Part shown: piece after piece, positions 55,279 through 63,628 of the stretch
Layout: each line of letters starts with the position of its first letter
Numbering within the stretch: the stretch's first letter is position 1
Assembly (NCBI RefSeq): GCF_006861775.1
Contig: NZ_VDGG01000016.1
Location: forward strand, 1-64,000
Length of the DNA: 64,000 nt
Origin: Psychrobacillus soli
GTDB taxonomy: Bacteria > Bacillota > Bacilli > Bacillales_A > Planococcaceae
Direction of reading: 5' to 3'
The notes under the pieces: model-generated
What the model was told of the DNA's origin: nothing
What the model saw: only the letters and a program-made list of their open reading frames with translations
Databases searched by the model: none
Program-made: the position numbers and the translations under genes

Positions 55279-56262
55279 TTACACATCTATTTCAGTTCCT
55301 ATTTTTTGTTCTTTTGCTTTTGCATACACACCTTTTGCTACCGCTAAATCGAAATAGGCAGCTCCTACTGATTTGAAAAAGGTGATTTCCTCTTCATTTT
55401 CCCTACCATTTATTGCACCAACAACAAGCTTACCAATTTCACCATATACTTGTTCAAAAGACCATTTCCCCTGCTCTTCCGCGTCTATAAGTTCTCCTGC
55501 TTCGTCTTTAACTCCTGCTAAGTCATCCACCACAATTTTAGATGCACGAGTAATAGTCGTAACATCTACTTCATGCATATGTGGGAGATAAGATCCTACA
55601 CCGTTTACATGCGCACCAAGTTTCAAATCGTCTCCATTAAATACAGGTTCAGTTGCGCGAGTTGCACAGTTAATAATATCCGCTTGGCGAACAGCAGCTT
55701 CTACTTCTTCTAAAACCTCATAAGTAACTTCTACACCAACTGCTCGAAGTTTCTCTCCAAATGCTTTCGCTTTTTCTAAATTTCGGTTCACTAGTAGTAT
55801 GCGTTCGATAGGGCGAACGGCAAGTACTCCGAGCACTTGTTCAAATGCCATCGCACCTGTTCCGATTACCGCTAGCACTTTTGCATCTTTTTTAGCCAAG
55901 TAATTTGTTGCGATGCCACTTAAAGCACCAGTACGAAGTCTTGTTAAATAAGAAGCATTCAACATTGCTATATGCTCCCCATTTGAAGCATCTGATAGTA
56001 AGATTACTCCTTGTGTTGTCGCTTTTCCGTTCGCTGGATTATGTGGGAAAATCGTAACAACTTTTACTGCAGCTACTTCTCCGACTAAATAGGCACTCGG
56101 CATATATAATGCAGATGCTTCATGTTGCGGAAATTCGATAACTGTGCGATGCGGATTAGCAATCTTCTCTGCTTCTTTCGCTTTTAATACTTCGGTGATA
56201 TCTTGAATCGCGTCTTTCATATCATATGTATGCATAATTTGTTGTTCATTTACTACTAACAT
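55279..56262 (-). CDS. Ornithine cyclodeaminase/mu-crystallin family enzyme
   Basis: NAD(P)-dependent enzyme, 327 aa from 56262. Family members include ornithine cyclodeaminase, alanine dehydrogenase, ketimine and delta-1-pyrroline-2-carboxylate reductases; the reaction here is not certain. Rossmann motif VIGTGAMAFEQVLGVLAV near residue 125, N-terminal VKVVTIFPHNPANGKATTQG near 68 and RTGALSGIAT near 107. The start follows GGAGGTTTTTGC; the frame's extra 17 codons precede this SD. Same strand as the upstream MHS transporter, with a hairpin between; they may form an import-and-use pair. Confidence 0.85.
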   Translation of the reverse strand: MLVVNEQQIMHTYDMKDAIQDITEVLKAKEAEKIANPHRTVIEFPQHEASALYMPSAYLVGEVAAVKVVTIFPHNPANGKATTQGVILLSDASNGEHIAMLNASYLTRLRTGALSGIATNYLAKKDAKVLAVIGTGAMAFEQVLGVLAVRPIERILLVNRNLEKAKAFGEKLRAVGVEVTYEVLEEVEAAVRQADIINCATRATEPVFNGDDLKLGAHVNGVGSYLPHMHEVDVTTITRASKIVVDDLAGVKDEAGELIDAEEQGKWSFEQVYGEIGKLVVGAINGRENEEEITFFKSVGAAYFDLAVAKGVYAKAKEQKIGTEIDV

Positions 56263-56280
56263 GCAAAAACCTCCATTTAT

Positions 56281-56334
56281 AAGGAAACCTCGTCTTTCAC
56301 TGACCTTAGCCAAAGACGAGGCATTTCCTTTTAT
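56281..56334 (-). terminator. Intercistronic hairpin, transporter / cyclodeaminase-like gene
   Basis: Reverse strand: AGGAAATGCCTCGTCTTT, loop, AAAGACGAGGTTTCCT, followed by TATAAATGGAGG. Strong stem; could partly terminate the transporter mRNA. Confidence 0.7.
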
Positions 56335-56345
56335 CGCTTTATTTA

Positions 56346-57689
56346 TTATGCTTTGCCCAACGCATTTGAAACGTTAGATTTCTCTTTTGCGTTTTCAGCA
56401 TCCACTTTGCTAATATCATCTAAATTCTCTTGACTGCGGTCTTTTACAGCCCAAATCGCTAGCAATGAAATAACTGCAGTGAAAATAATATAGCATGCAA
56501 CTGGAATATAAGAATCATTAAACTTTAGCAATAAACTCGCCGCAACGAGCGGAGCAGTACCACCAGCGACAGCAGCACCAATTTGGTACCCAAGCGTAAT
56601 TCCTGTATATCGAACTTTAGCATCAAAAATTTCCGAGAACATCGTTCCAAGTACAGCGGTAATCGGTGACCAAATAACACCTAATCCGATAATCGTCGCA
56701 ATAACTAGTAATGCAACAGATTGTTGATGCAACATCCAGAAGTATGGAAAAGCAAAAAGAATCATTCCAATAGTTCCCGCCACATATAATTTTTTGCGGC
56801 CCACTTTATCCGAAAGGCTTCCCATAATTGGGATTAATATCGTAGTAACTATTGTCGCTATCATAACCGAGTTTAACACTGCTGTTCTCGAGAAACCTAA
56901 ATTTGTTGTTGCGTATGATACGACAAACGTACTAAAAATATAAAATGGTGCGGTTTCCACTACTTTCGCACCGATGGCAATAAGTACTTCGCGCCAATGA
57001 TACTTTAATGTATCTACTATCGGAAGTTTTGGAATTTCACCTGATTCTTTAACCTTTTTAAATGATGGTGTTTCTTCAATCCCTTTACGAATCCATAACC
57101 CAAAAACAACTAATAATGCGCTAAAAATAAAGGGAATACGCCAACCCCAAGTCATAAATGAACCTTCAGGTAGCAATGTCATGATTGATAACGCAACTGT
57201 TCCTAGAACCATCCCTATTGTTACACCCATTTGAGGAATAGATCCATATAATCCACGTTTTTCTTTCGGCGCATACTCAACCGCTAAAAGTAAAGCCCCT
57301 CCCCATTCTCCTCCAATACCTAAGCCTTGAACAAGACGAAGTGTAATTAAAAGAATCGGAGCCCATACACCTATTGCTTGATAAGTTGGAAGTAACCCCA
57401 TTCCAAATGTTGCAACTCCCATTAAGCTTAACGTAATAACAAGTGTCTTTTTACGACCAATTCTATCGCCAATATGACTGAAAATAACTCCTCCGAATGG
57501 ACGTATAAAGAAAGCTAATGCAAATGATGCATACGCAAGAATAGTTCCAACCGATGGATCTTCTGTAACAAAGAATAATTGGTTAAATACAAGAGCTGCT
57601 ACTGTTCCATACAAGAAATAATCAAACCATTCAATCGAACTTCCTACTAAACTAGCAATCCACACTTTCCTCATTTGTTTTGAATCCAT
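56346..57689 (-). CDS. MHS-family MFS transporter (metabolite:H+ symporter)
   Basis: 12-TM importer, 447 aa, of the ShiA/ProP/KgtP type. N-terminus VWIASLVGSSIEWFDYFLYGT is the family hallmark; GDRIGRKKTLVITL between helices 2-3, RLVQGLGIGGEWGGALLLAVEYAP near residue 120, and SDKVGRKKLYVAG in the second half. Substrates include carboxylates, betaines and amino-acid derivatives. It precedes the cyclodeaminase-like enzyme. Confidence 0.9.
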   Translation of the reverse strand: MDSKQMRKVWIASLVGSSIEWFDYFLYGTVAALVFNQLFFVTEDPSVGTILAYASFALAFFIRPFGGVIFSHIGDRIGRKKTLVITLSLMGVATFGMGLLPTYQAIGVWAPILLITLRLVQGLGIGGEWGGALLLAVEYAPKEKRGLYGSIPQMGVTIGMVLGTVALSIMTLLPEGSFMTWGWRIPFIFSALLVVFGLWIRKGIEETPSFKKVKESGEIPKLPIVDTLKYHWREVLIAIGAKVVETAPFYIFSTFVVSYATTNLGFSRTAVLNSVMIATIVTTILIPIMGSLSDKVGRKKLYVAGTIGMILFAFPYFWMLHQQSVALLVIATIIGLGVIWSPITAVLGTMFSEIFDAKVRYTGITLGYQIGAAVAGGTAPLVAASLLLKFNDSYIPVACYIIFTAVISLLAIWAVKDRSQENLDDISKVDAENAKEKSNVSNALGKA

Positions 57690-57794
57690 ATTACATTTCT
57701 CCCCTTTTATAAAATTGAAGTGTCACTTTAATTCTCCCTGTTTTTATTGTAATTAACTTTAAATTTTCTGTCAATTAAATATGGAACATTGGAA

Positions 57795-58237
57795 AAATAG
57801 TGCGCACTAAAGGGTCTCTATTAAGTTACCGCTAGGATTTCCGCTACAGCGAAAATCAACAGAAATTGCTTACTTCTAAGCATCTAGGCTTACTGGAGCC
57901 TTTAGTTTATCTGTATCGCCCCGCTAAATCGCAATATTAAGCAGTTTTTCAAATGGATGAATCCAAAAAATGGTTAAGAGCAACGGGCGGAACTTTGAAA
58001 GCAACTAAAACTATATAGAAAGCAACCAAATTACTTCTGGAAGCAACCAATCCATCGTTGAAAGCAACCATTTCTTAGAGTAAAGAGTGTACTTGATGTG
58101 AGATGATAATTAGCAAGGGTGGTCCGCATGAGCCAAATTCATGAGACCCACTCGGGCGAAAACCCAGTTGGTTCGTACGAGGTAAGGCTAGCGCGTAGGC
58201 TTGTGGTTACTGTACTAGTAACTGTTGCGCACTATTT
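57795..58237. repeat. MITE-like element, copy 5 (443 bp)
   Basis: Perfect 12-bp terminal inverted repeats AAATAGTGCGCA (57795-57806) and TGCGCACTATTT (58226-58237). Contains a degenerate GC-rich part, five array motifs beginning at 57979, 58000, 58021, 58042 and 58063 (every 21 bp), and a stem-loop module (GCATGAGCC at about 58127) shared with copy 6. It fills most of the gap 57690-58305. Confidence 0.85.
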
Positions 58238-58305
58238 CTATTAGGTGTACGATGCTATGTAATGTATCGTTGACTGAATAACATGCAAACAAAGGAGATT
58301 TATAG

Positions 58306-58818
58306 ATGCCCTCTCATTCAATTGGACAGAAATTAAAAGAATTAAGAAAAGAACGAAAGCTTACTTTAAAAAATCTAGCCGAATTAACCGGTGTCTCTAT
58401 AAGTTTTTTATCCCAAGTAGAACGAGGAAAATCGAGTGTTACGCTAGAATCTTTGAAGAAAATAGCAGATGCATTGAAAGTAAACCCCACTGTATTCTTT
58501 TCAGATGATTCTAAAGTGGATGACTTAGAATCCATCAGACAACAGTTTTATTATCAAGATTTATCCAATGGAATTCCAGATGCTAGCTACTTACCAATTT
58601 TAGTAACATTACAACCAGGAGAAAATGAAGGAAATGCTTTTTCCCATAGTGGACATGAGTTTTTATTTGTTGTGGAGGGGACACTTACAGTAGTTGTGGA
58701 TGAAGAAAAAATGAATTTATTCGAGCAACAATCCATCATGTTCGATGCACATAAAATGCATTATTGGTATAACTTAACGAATAAACCGGTACGATTTTTA
58801 GTCGTATCCTCGACATAG
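58306..58818 (+). CDS. XRE-family regulator with cupin sensor domain
   Basis: Transcription factor, 170 aa. HTH at residues 7-62 (IGQKLKELRKERKLTLKNLA, VSISFLSQVERGKSSVTLESL) and a C-terminal cupin at about 100-168 (PGENEGNAFSHSGHEFLFVV, FDAHKMHYWYN). Such SutR/PuuR-like regulators often control amino-acid or polyamine uptake and catabolism; the nearby MHS transporter and cyclodeaminase-like genes are candidate targets. The start follows AAAGGAG at 9 nt. Confidence 0.9.
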   Translation: MPSHSIGQKLKELRKERKLTLKNLAELTGVSISFLSQVERGKSSVTLESLKKIADALKVNPTVFFSDDSKVDDLESIRQQFYYQDLSNGIPDASYLPILVTLQPGENEGNAFSHSGHEFLFVVEGTLTVVVDEEKMNLFEQQSIMFDAHKMHYWYNLTNKPVRFLVVSST

Positions 58819-58866
58819 TAAAAACTCTTAAGTACATTGAACAGCTCAGCCTCTATACGATTTTTA

Positions 58867-58907
58867 AGAGCGTCTGGAAATGACGATCCACTTCCAGACT
58901 CTCTTTT
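58867..58907 (+). terminator. Terminator of XRE-cupin gene
   Basis: GAGCGTCTGGAA, ATGACGATCCAC, TTCCAGACTCTC then TTTT. Confidence 0.8.
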
Positions 58908-59658
58908 CAAATACCTTTAGTGGGATATAAAAACTGAATACTTCTCGGAAAATAGTGAAGAAAAAATGGATCATCATGAACACCTTCTGGATCTGTTTCA
59001 AATAACAAATTCTCCGATGGATCCGTTATCGTATTTTGTAAAATTTTAAATGCCTTTTACTATTTGGCACCATATTCTTTTTTTGAATGTTTGTCTTCTC
59101 GATACCTTCTTTTTCTCCAACATACATATATACTTTTGGATGATAATCCATTGTGGATGATTCCATATATTCCATGAAGTTTGTAAACCACACCGAACTA
59201 GACAATAGTATAAATTTATTAAATAAGTTTTCCTTTCTATACATTGCATACATGGAAATTAAACCACCTAACGAAACACCCCCTAGTGCAATATCTTCTG
59301 AAATACGGAACTGTTCTTTTATATAGGGATACAACTGTTCATATACAAAATCTAAATAGCTATCTCCCAATCCACCAAAGGACCAATCACTAAATAGCGC
59401 ATCATGCTCCCAAGGGGTGTATTCATCATTTCTATTATCCGAATCAATTCCAATAAAAACTACTGGCTCTGTTAAACCTGCTTTTACATTTTGTTCAACT
59501 ATATCGATTGACTCTCTAAATAGAAAGTCGCCATCATGCAAAAAAACAGCTGGAAAAATACGTTCTGCATCTAATTTGTACTCTGTTGGCAAGTAGACGC
59601 TTATTTTTCGTTTCATCAACTGTAGTTCCATAAATTCTCCTTCAATCTTCGAAGTCAC
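58907..59658 (-). pseudogene. Alpha/beta-hydrolase esterase, frameshifted near the C-terminus
   Basis: Esterase-D/YbbA-like hydrolase. The N-terminal frame (59026-59658, start with AAGGAGGAGTTCCAGTG or internal MELQLMKRKI) has ISVYLPTEYKLD, PAVFLHDGD, and the nucleophile GGVSLGGLISMYAM. It ends early at KFYKIR. A different frame continues as NTITDPSENLLFETDPEGVH then DDPFFLHYFPRSIQFLYP, including the catalytic His, to a TGA at 58907. Frames meet at an A-run near 59052 (AGTAAAAGGCA); one extra A would restore AGT AAA AAG GCA. Either a recent pseudogene or a sequencing error. Confidence 0.8.
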
Positions 59659-59670
59659 TGGAACTCCTCC

Positions 59671-59949
59671 TTATTTATTCATAAAGCGAAAGGCTCTACT
59701 CATAATGGTCGGAACAACAGAAGCATGGTTTTCATCTTCTGCAATATACAGCTCAACTTCCAATTGTTCTGTTTTGTGCTCGCTCATATTCGCATACAAT
59801 TGCTTGGCATCATCGACCATAAAGTCCTCTTCACTACCAACCAACATTAACAACTTTCTATGGTCATGTGGCGCGGCCTTTTGAAAATATTGTTCCGCAT
59901 GCATGAATAGCTCATGCTCATTCCACCAAATAGAGGAATGAGACGATGA
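59671..59949 (-). pseudogene. C-terminal remnant of a second esterase (BesA/Fes-like)
   Basis: Only the C-terminal third of an alpha/beta-hydrolase remains: SSIWWNEHELFMHAEQYF, LLMLVGSEEDFMVDDAKQL and AEDENHASVVPTIMSRAFRF (catalytic His). The frame is open back to 59949, where an in-frame TAA and a MITE-like element begin; the nucleophile half is absent. An internal ATG at 59904 is not a credible start. It lies just upstream of the other esterase gene, suggesting a former tandem pair. Confidence 0.82.
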
Positions 59950-60150
59950 TTACTGTGACTCATTTTTGTCAACGTTGCGCATTTTTTATTGGGCAATCTT
60001 CTCCAGATGAATAGCTCGGATACATTTGCCGTAGCGCGCCTGGCCGCATGAGCCGAAGTATGAGACAGACTCCTGTGCAACACGAGTTGGCTCATGCAAG
60101 GTGCGGCAAGTACGGAGGTTAGCAGATACCTCACGACGCATTATCCCTAT
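59950..60150. repeat. MITE-like element, copy 6
   Basis: Starts where the esterase remnant stops. TTACTGT...GTTGCGCATTTTTTATT matches the right end of copy 5. Then comes a stem GCATGAGCC (60047) / GGCTCATGC (60088-60096) and the right end GCATTATCCCTATA shared with copy 2. No AGCAACCAAT array. Confidence 0.72.
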
Positions 60151-60179
60151 ATCACGTACAATATAAAGAAGGCATACAA

Positions 60180-60212
60180 AAAATCCAATGGCTCGAAACC
60201 ATTGGATTTTTG
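60180..60212 (-). terminator. Terminator of pbuG
   Basis: Reverse strand: AAAATCCAATGG, TTTCGAG, CCATTGGATTTTTTG. Confidence 0.9.
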
Positions 60213-60225
60213 AGAGAATTTAATA

Positions 60226-61509
60226 TTAGTGAAAGAAAATCATTTGAATCGCAAAAATAACCCCGAAAAAATATATAATCGGATGTACTTGTCGACCTTT
60301 ACCGCTTACGAGTTTGAGAATAGGATACGTAATGAATCCAACCGCAATCCCAGTTGCAATACTTCCGGTTAAAGGCATCGTTAATATAATCATAAAAGCC
60401 GGAAATGCCTCATCGAACTTTTTCCAATCGATTTTTGCTAGTCCATCCATCATATAACAACCAACAATGATTAAAGCGGGAGCTGTAATAGCCGGAAGTG
60501 AAGAAATAGCCGCCACTAATGGAGAGAAAAACAAAGCAACAAAAAATAGAATTGCTACAACTAGTGCAGTTAATCCAGATCGTCCACCTGCGGCTACTCC
60601 GGTCGATGATTCAATATAAGCAGTAGATGGGCTCGTCCCAAGACTCGCTCCAACAGTTGTAGCAACCGCATCTGCAACAAATGCAGATTTCAATTTTGGC
60701 GATTTCTCGTCCTTCATTAAACCTGCCTGCTCTGTAACACCGATCAATGTTCCAGTTGTATCAAATATCGTCACAAGTAAAAATGAAAATACGACAGCAT
60801 ATAATCCACTCGTAAACACTCCCGGAATATCCACATCAAAAAATACGATAGATGGTGGAGTAGAAACCACTGCGTCCAGTTGGAACATTCCCATAAAGTA
60901 ACCGATAATTGCAGTAACGAACATACCAACAAATAGCGCTCCTTTTACTCGGAGGGCTATTAGCATAATCGTTACAAACAATCCGATAATGGATAAGACA
61001 GTGACTGGATCACGCAAATCTCCAAGCGTTACAAGCGCATCACTATTTCCAACAACGAGTTTAGACATTTTTAATCCGACAAACGCGATAAATAACCCAA
61101 TGCCAGCAGTAATTCCATATTTTATCGAAGTAGGAATTGACTCAATTAATAATTCTCGTAACTTCGTAAACGTTAACAACAAAAAGATAATACCTGCTAT
61201 CAAAACTGCCCCAAAAACTACTTGATAACTAACACCTTGCGTAGCAACAACACTTGTAAAATAAGCATTCATCCCCATACCTGGCGCAATTGCAATTGGA
61301 TAATTTGCAAACAAAGCCATGATTAATGTTCCTATAACCGCAGCAACAATTGTGGCAATAAATACTTGATCGAAAGGAACCCCCGCTGCCGAAAGAATGG
61401 CAGGATTAACGAAAATGATGTATGCCATCGTTAAAAAAGTAGTAAAACCCGCTAATACTTCTGTTTTCACATTTGTGCCTAATTCACTTAATTTAAATAA
61501 ACCTTCCAT
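60226..61509 (-). CDS. pbuG: NCS2-family purine permease (PbuG type)
   Basis: Imports hypoxanthine/guanine (possibly adenine) with protons, 427 aa, AzgA-like branch of NCS2. N-terminus LGTNVKTEVLAGFTTFLTMAYIIFVNP, NYPIAIAPGMGMNAYF near residue 70, and SPSTAYIESSTGVAAGGRSGLTA near 290 are the AzgA/PbuG signatures. About 12-14 helices. Under a guanine-class purine riboswitch with a clear terminator, so expression should fall when guanine/hypoxanthine is plentiful. Confidence 0.92.
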   Translation of the reverse strand: MEGLFKLSELGTNVKTEVLAGFTTFLTMAYIIFVNPAILSAAGVPFDQVFIATIVAAVIGTLIMALFANYPIAIAPGMGMNAYFTSVVATQGVSYQVVFGAVLIAGIIFLLLTFTKLRELLIESIPTSIKYGITAGIGLFIAFVGLKMSKLVVGNSDALVTLGDLRDPVTVLSIIGLFVTIMLIALRVKGALFVGMFVTAIIGYFMGMFQLDAVVSTPPSIVFFDVDIPGVFTSGLYAVVFSFLLVTIFDTTGTLIGVTEQAGLMKDEKSPKLKSAFVADAVATTVGASLGTSPSTAYIESSTGVAAGGRSGLTALVVAILFFVALFFSPLVAAISSLPAITAPALIIVGCYMMDGLAKIDWKKFDEAFPAFMIILTMPLTGSIATGIAVGFITYPILKLVSGKGRQVHPIIYFFGVIFAIQMIFFH

Positions 61510-61525
61510 AGTTCCTCCTTGAAAT

Positions 61526-61575
61526 AAAAAATCTAACTATGAATAGATAGACGAAATCTATCCATTCATAGTTAG
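61526..61575 (-). terminator. Terminator of the pbuG purine riboswitch
   Basis: Reverse strand: CTAACTATGAATGGATAGA, TTTCG, TCTATCTATTCATAGTTAG, then ATTTTTT. Its 5' arm is the 3' part of the aptamer, so P1 and terminator exclude each other. Confidence 0.93.
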
Positions 61576-61631
61576 AAATTAACGGTTCCTACTAGAAACT
61601 CTCAGACCATATTACTGAGAATATACGAATG
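61563..61631 (-). promoter_or_regulatory. Purine riboswitch of pbuG
   Basis: Reverse strand: P1 ATTCGTA/TATGAAT (one G-U), CTCAGTAATATGGTCTGAG for P2, AGTTTCTAG junction, P3 TAGGAA/TTTCTA and AACTATG. C in AACTATG predicts guanine specificity. The junction reads TTTCTAGT rather than the usual TTTCTACC. Confidence 0.88.
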
Positions 61632-61744
61632 TCGCTCGATTGTTTAATTATTTTACTCCGAACAACATAATATACGAACAATAACTAAGTGTCAATATCA
61701 AATGTTCGTATATAGTTTCATACTTCAAATGCAACAACAGCTTC

Positions 61745-61965
61745 TATAGTGACCGCAAGTTTCCACGCTAGCCAACTCATCCTATACTAAAGTGTGGCTA
61801 AATTATTGTCTTCTCATACGAAGTGAACTTGTTATTTTAAGGATTGATTGCTTTCATCCGCCATTTGGTTGCTCGCTCATTGAATTGGTTGCTCTCCGAA
61901 TAAAATTGATTGCTTTAAATGGCCGATTGGTTGCTCTAACCCATTTACTGGATTCACATACTTTA
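61745..61965. repeat. MITE-like element, copy 7 (array, inverted)
   Basis: The gap 61632-62016 has no gene. Five motifs on the minus strand, TTGRTTGCT at 61844, 61865, 61885, 61906 and 61927 (spacing 21, 20, 21, 21 bp), with the same flanks as other copies (GTTATTTTAAGGATTG on one side, CCATTTACTGGATTCACATA on the other). The GC-rich part and clear terminal repeats are missing. Confidence 0.75.
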
Positions 61966-61968
61966 AAA

Positions 61969-62007
61969 GACGGCTTCCCATTCAATATGTGAATGGAAAA
62001 CCGTCTG
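61969..62007 (-). terminator. Terminator of acyl-CoA synthetase gene
   Basis: Reverse strand: AGACGGTTTTCCATTCA, CATAT, TGAATGGGAAGCCGTCT, TTT. Confidence 0.85.
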
Positions 62008-62016
62008 CTGTTTAAG

Positions 62017-63612
62017 TTAATTTACTTTTATTTTCCCTTTCCAGTACATTTCACGGAGTAAGAACTTTTGTAGCTTGCCTGTTGCTGTTTTTGGTAATGC
62101 ATCTACAAATTCAAATGATTTTGGTGTTTTGAAATGCGCCATATTGGATCTACAATAGTGGATCATCTCTTGTTCGGTCACATTACTTCCATCTTTTAGC
62201 ACGATAATTGCTTTTGGAACTTCTCCCCATTTTTCGTCTGGGACAGCTATTACAGCTACTTCTAACACGTCTAGATGTTTGTATAATACCCCTTCAATTT
62301 CTGTTGAAGAAATGTTCTCTCCACCCGAAATAATCATATCTTTTATACGATCTTGAATTTCGATATACCCATCAGGATATGTTACCGCCAAATCACCAGT
62401 ATGGAACCATCCATCGACAATTGCTTCTGCTGTTTTTTCTGGATCTTTGTAATAACCTTCCATTACTACATTTCCTCTTGTGACGATTTCTCCAATTTCC
62501 TTGCCATTCCAAGCAACTTCTTCTCCATCTTCCCTGCTGACAACTTTTGTTTCCCCGTTAAAAGCTAATTCAATTCCTTGTCTTGCTTTAATCGTCGCTT
62601 GTTCTTCTGCTGATTTATCATCAAATTCCTTCTTCCATTCACTATATAAAATGAATGGTGACGTTTCTGTAAGCCCATACACATGCATCATATTGAGTCC
62701 AAGAATTTCTTGTGCTTTTCCAATTAGCGCTGCAGCTGGTGGTGCTCCGGCTGTAGCCATTCGAGGATTTGTTGTAATTTGCACTTCTTTTGCTTTTGGT
62801 TCATTCACTAACATATTAACAACGGTCGGTGCACCACATAACAAACTGATTTTATGTTTTTCAAATAGATTCAAAATAAGTGGTGGATCTACTTTACGCA
62901 AACATACATGCGTTGCCCCAGTGGCAGTGATCGCCCAAACTCCTCCCCAACCATTTGCGTGGAACATTGGCAATGTATGAAGATATACATCATCATGTTT
63001 CACATTTAGATGATACATGAAGTTAGCTGCATTTAAGTAATTACTACGATGTGTTAGCATAACCCCTTTTGGTTTGGAAGTGGTACCACTTGTATAATTC
63101 AATGTAAGTAACTGATTCTCATCTATTTCTACTTTTGGTAGGGAAGCATTTTCAAAGTCCTGATTGATAAATTCTTCATAATAAATACCTCCCAATGAGT
63201 TCGAATGACCTTCCACTGCAACGACAATTATTTTTTCTAGTGATAAACTATGACGGATCCCTTCTACTAAATGACTATACTCCTCATCCACGATGAGTAT
63301 TTTGGAATCACTATGTTTAATAATGTACTCTAAGTCTTCTGCATTTAATCGATAATTTAAAGGGACATGCACTGCACCTAGCTGGCAAATTCCATAAAAA
63401 CTTTCTAACATATAATGTGTATTTGGCAACATGACTGCAATATGATCACCTTTTTGTATACCAGCATTCACTAAAGCAGCCGAGAGCTTATCCGTACGCT
63501 TCCCAAACTCCTCATATGTAAACTGTTTATCTCCATCGATTACCGCTACTTTTTTCGGGTAATATTTAATCGCTCTTCTTTTCCAATCCAATGGTGTTAA
63601 TGCAGCAAACAT
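62017..63612 (-). CDS. Acyl-CoA synthetase (AMP-forming)
   Basis: Activates a carboxylic acid (medium/long-chain fatty or aromatic) to its CoA thioester, 531 aa from 63612. ANL-family motifs in order: TSGTTSKPKGVMLTHRS (P-loop) near residue 180, HVYGLTETSPF near 310, GWFHTGDLAVTYPDGYIEI near 405 and DRIKDMIISGGENISSTEIE near 425, with the C-terminal K in KTATGKLQKF. The start MFAALTPLDW has AAAGGGAG upstream. It lies 16 nt after a CaiB-type CoA-transferase, giving a CoA-ester module. Confidence 0.92.
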   Translation of the reverse strand: MFAALTPLDWKRRAIKYYPKKVAVIDGDKQFTYEEFGKRTDKLSAALVNAGIQKGDHIAVMLPNTHYMLESFYGICQLGAVHVPLNYRLNAEDLEYIIKHSDSKILIVDEEYSHLVEGIRHSLSLEKIIVVAVEGHSNSLGGIYYEEFINQDFENASLPKVEIDENQLLTLNYTSGTTSKPKGVMLTHRSNYLNAANFMYHLNVKHDDVYLHTLPMFHANGWGGVWAITATGATHVCLRKVDPPLILNLFEKHKISLLCGAPTVVNMLVNEPKAKEVQITTNPRMATAGAPPAAALIGKAQEILGLNMMHVYGLTETSPFILYSEWKKEFDDKSAEEQATIKARQGIELAFNGETKVVSREDGEEVAWNGKEIGEIVTRGNVVMEGYYKDPEKTAEAIVDGWFHTGDLAVTYPDGYIEIQDRIKDMIISGGENISSTEIEGVLYKHLDVLEVAVIAVPDEKWGEVPKAIIVLKDGSNVTEQEMIHYCRSNMAHFKTPKSFEFVDALPKTATGKLQKFLLREMYWKGKIKVN

Positions 63613-63628
63613 TCTACACAGCTCCCTT

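Noticed and set aside
57960-58080. CRISPR array made of the AGCAACCAAT repeats
   Set aside because: The conserved part is only 9-10 bp with 11-12 bp spacers, there are no cas genes, and the arrays lie inside repeated elements.
59671-59904. Independent 77-aa protein
   Set aside because: The frame continues upstream with esterase-like SSIWWNEHELF before its start ATG, showing it is a gene remnant rather than a small gene.
60000-60130. tRNA-like or ribozyme interpretation of the folded segment
   Set aside because: No acceptor/T-arm pattern (no GGTTCGANTCC, no CCA-ready end); better explained as a module of the dispersed element.
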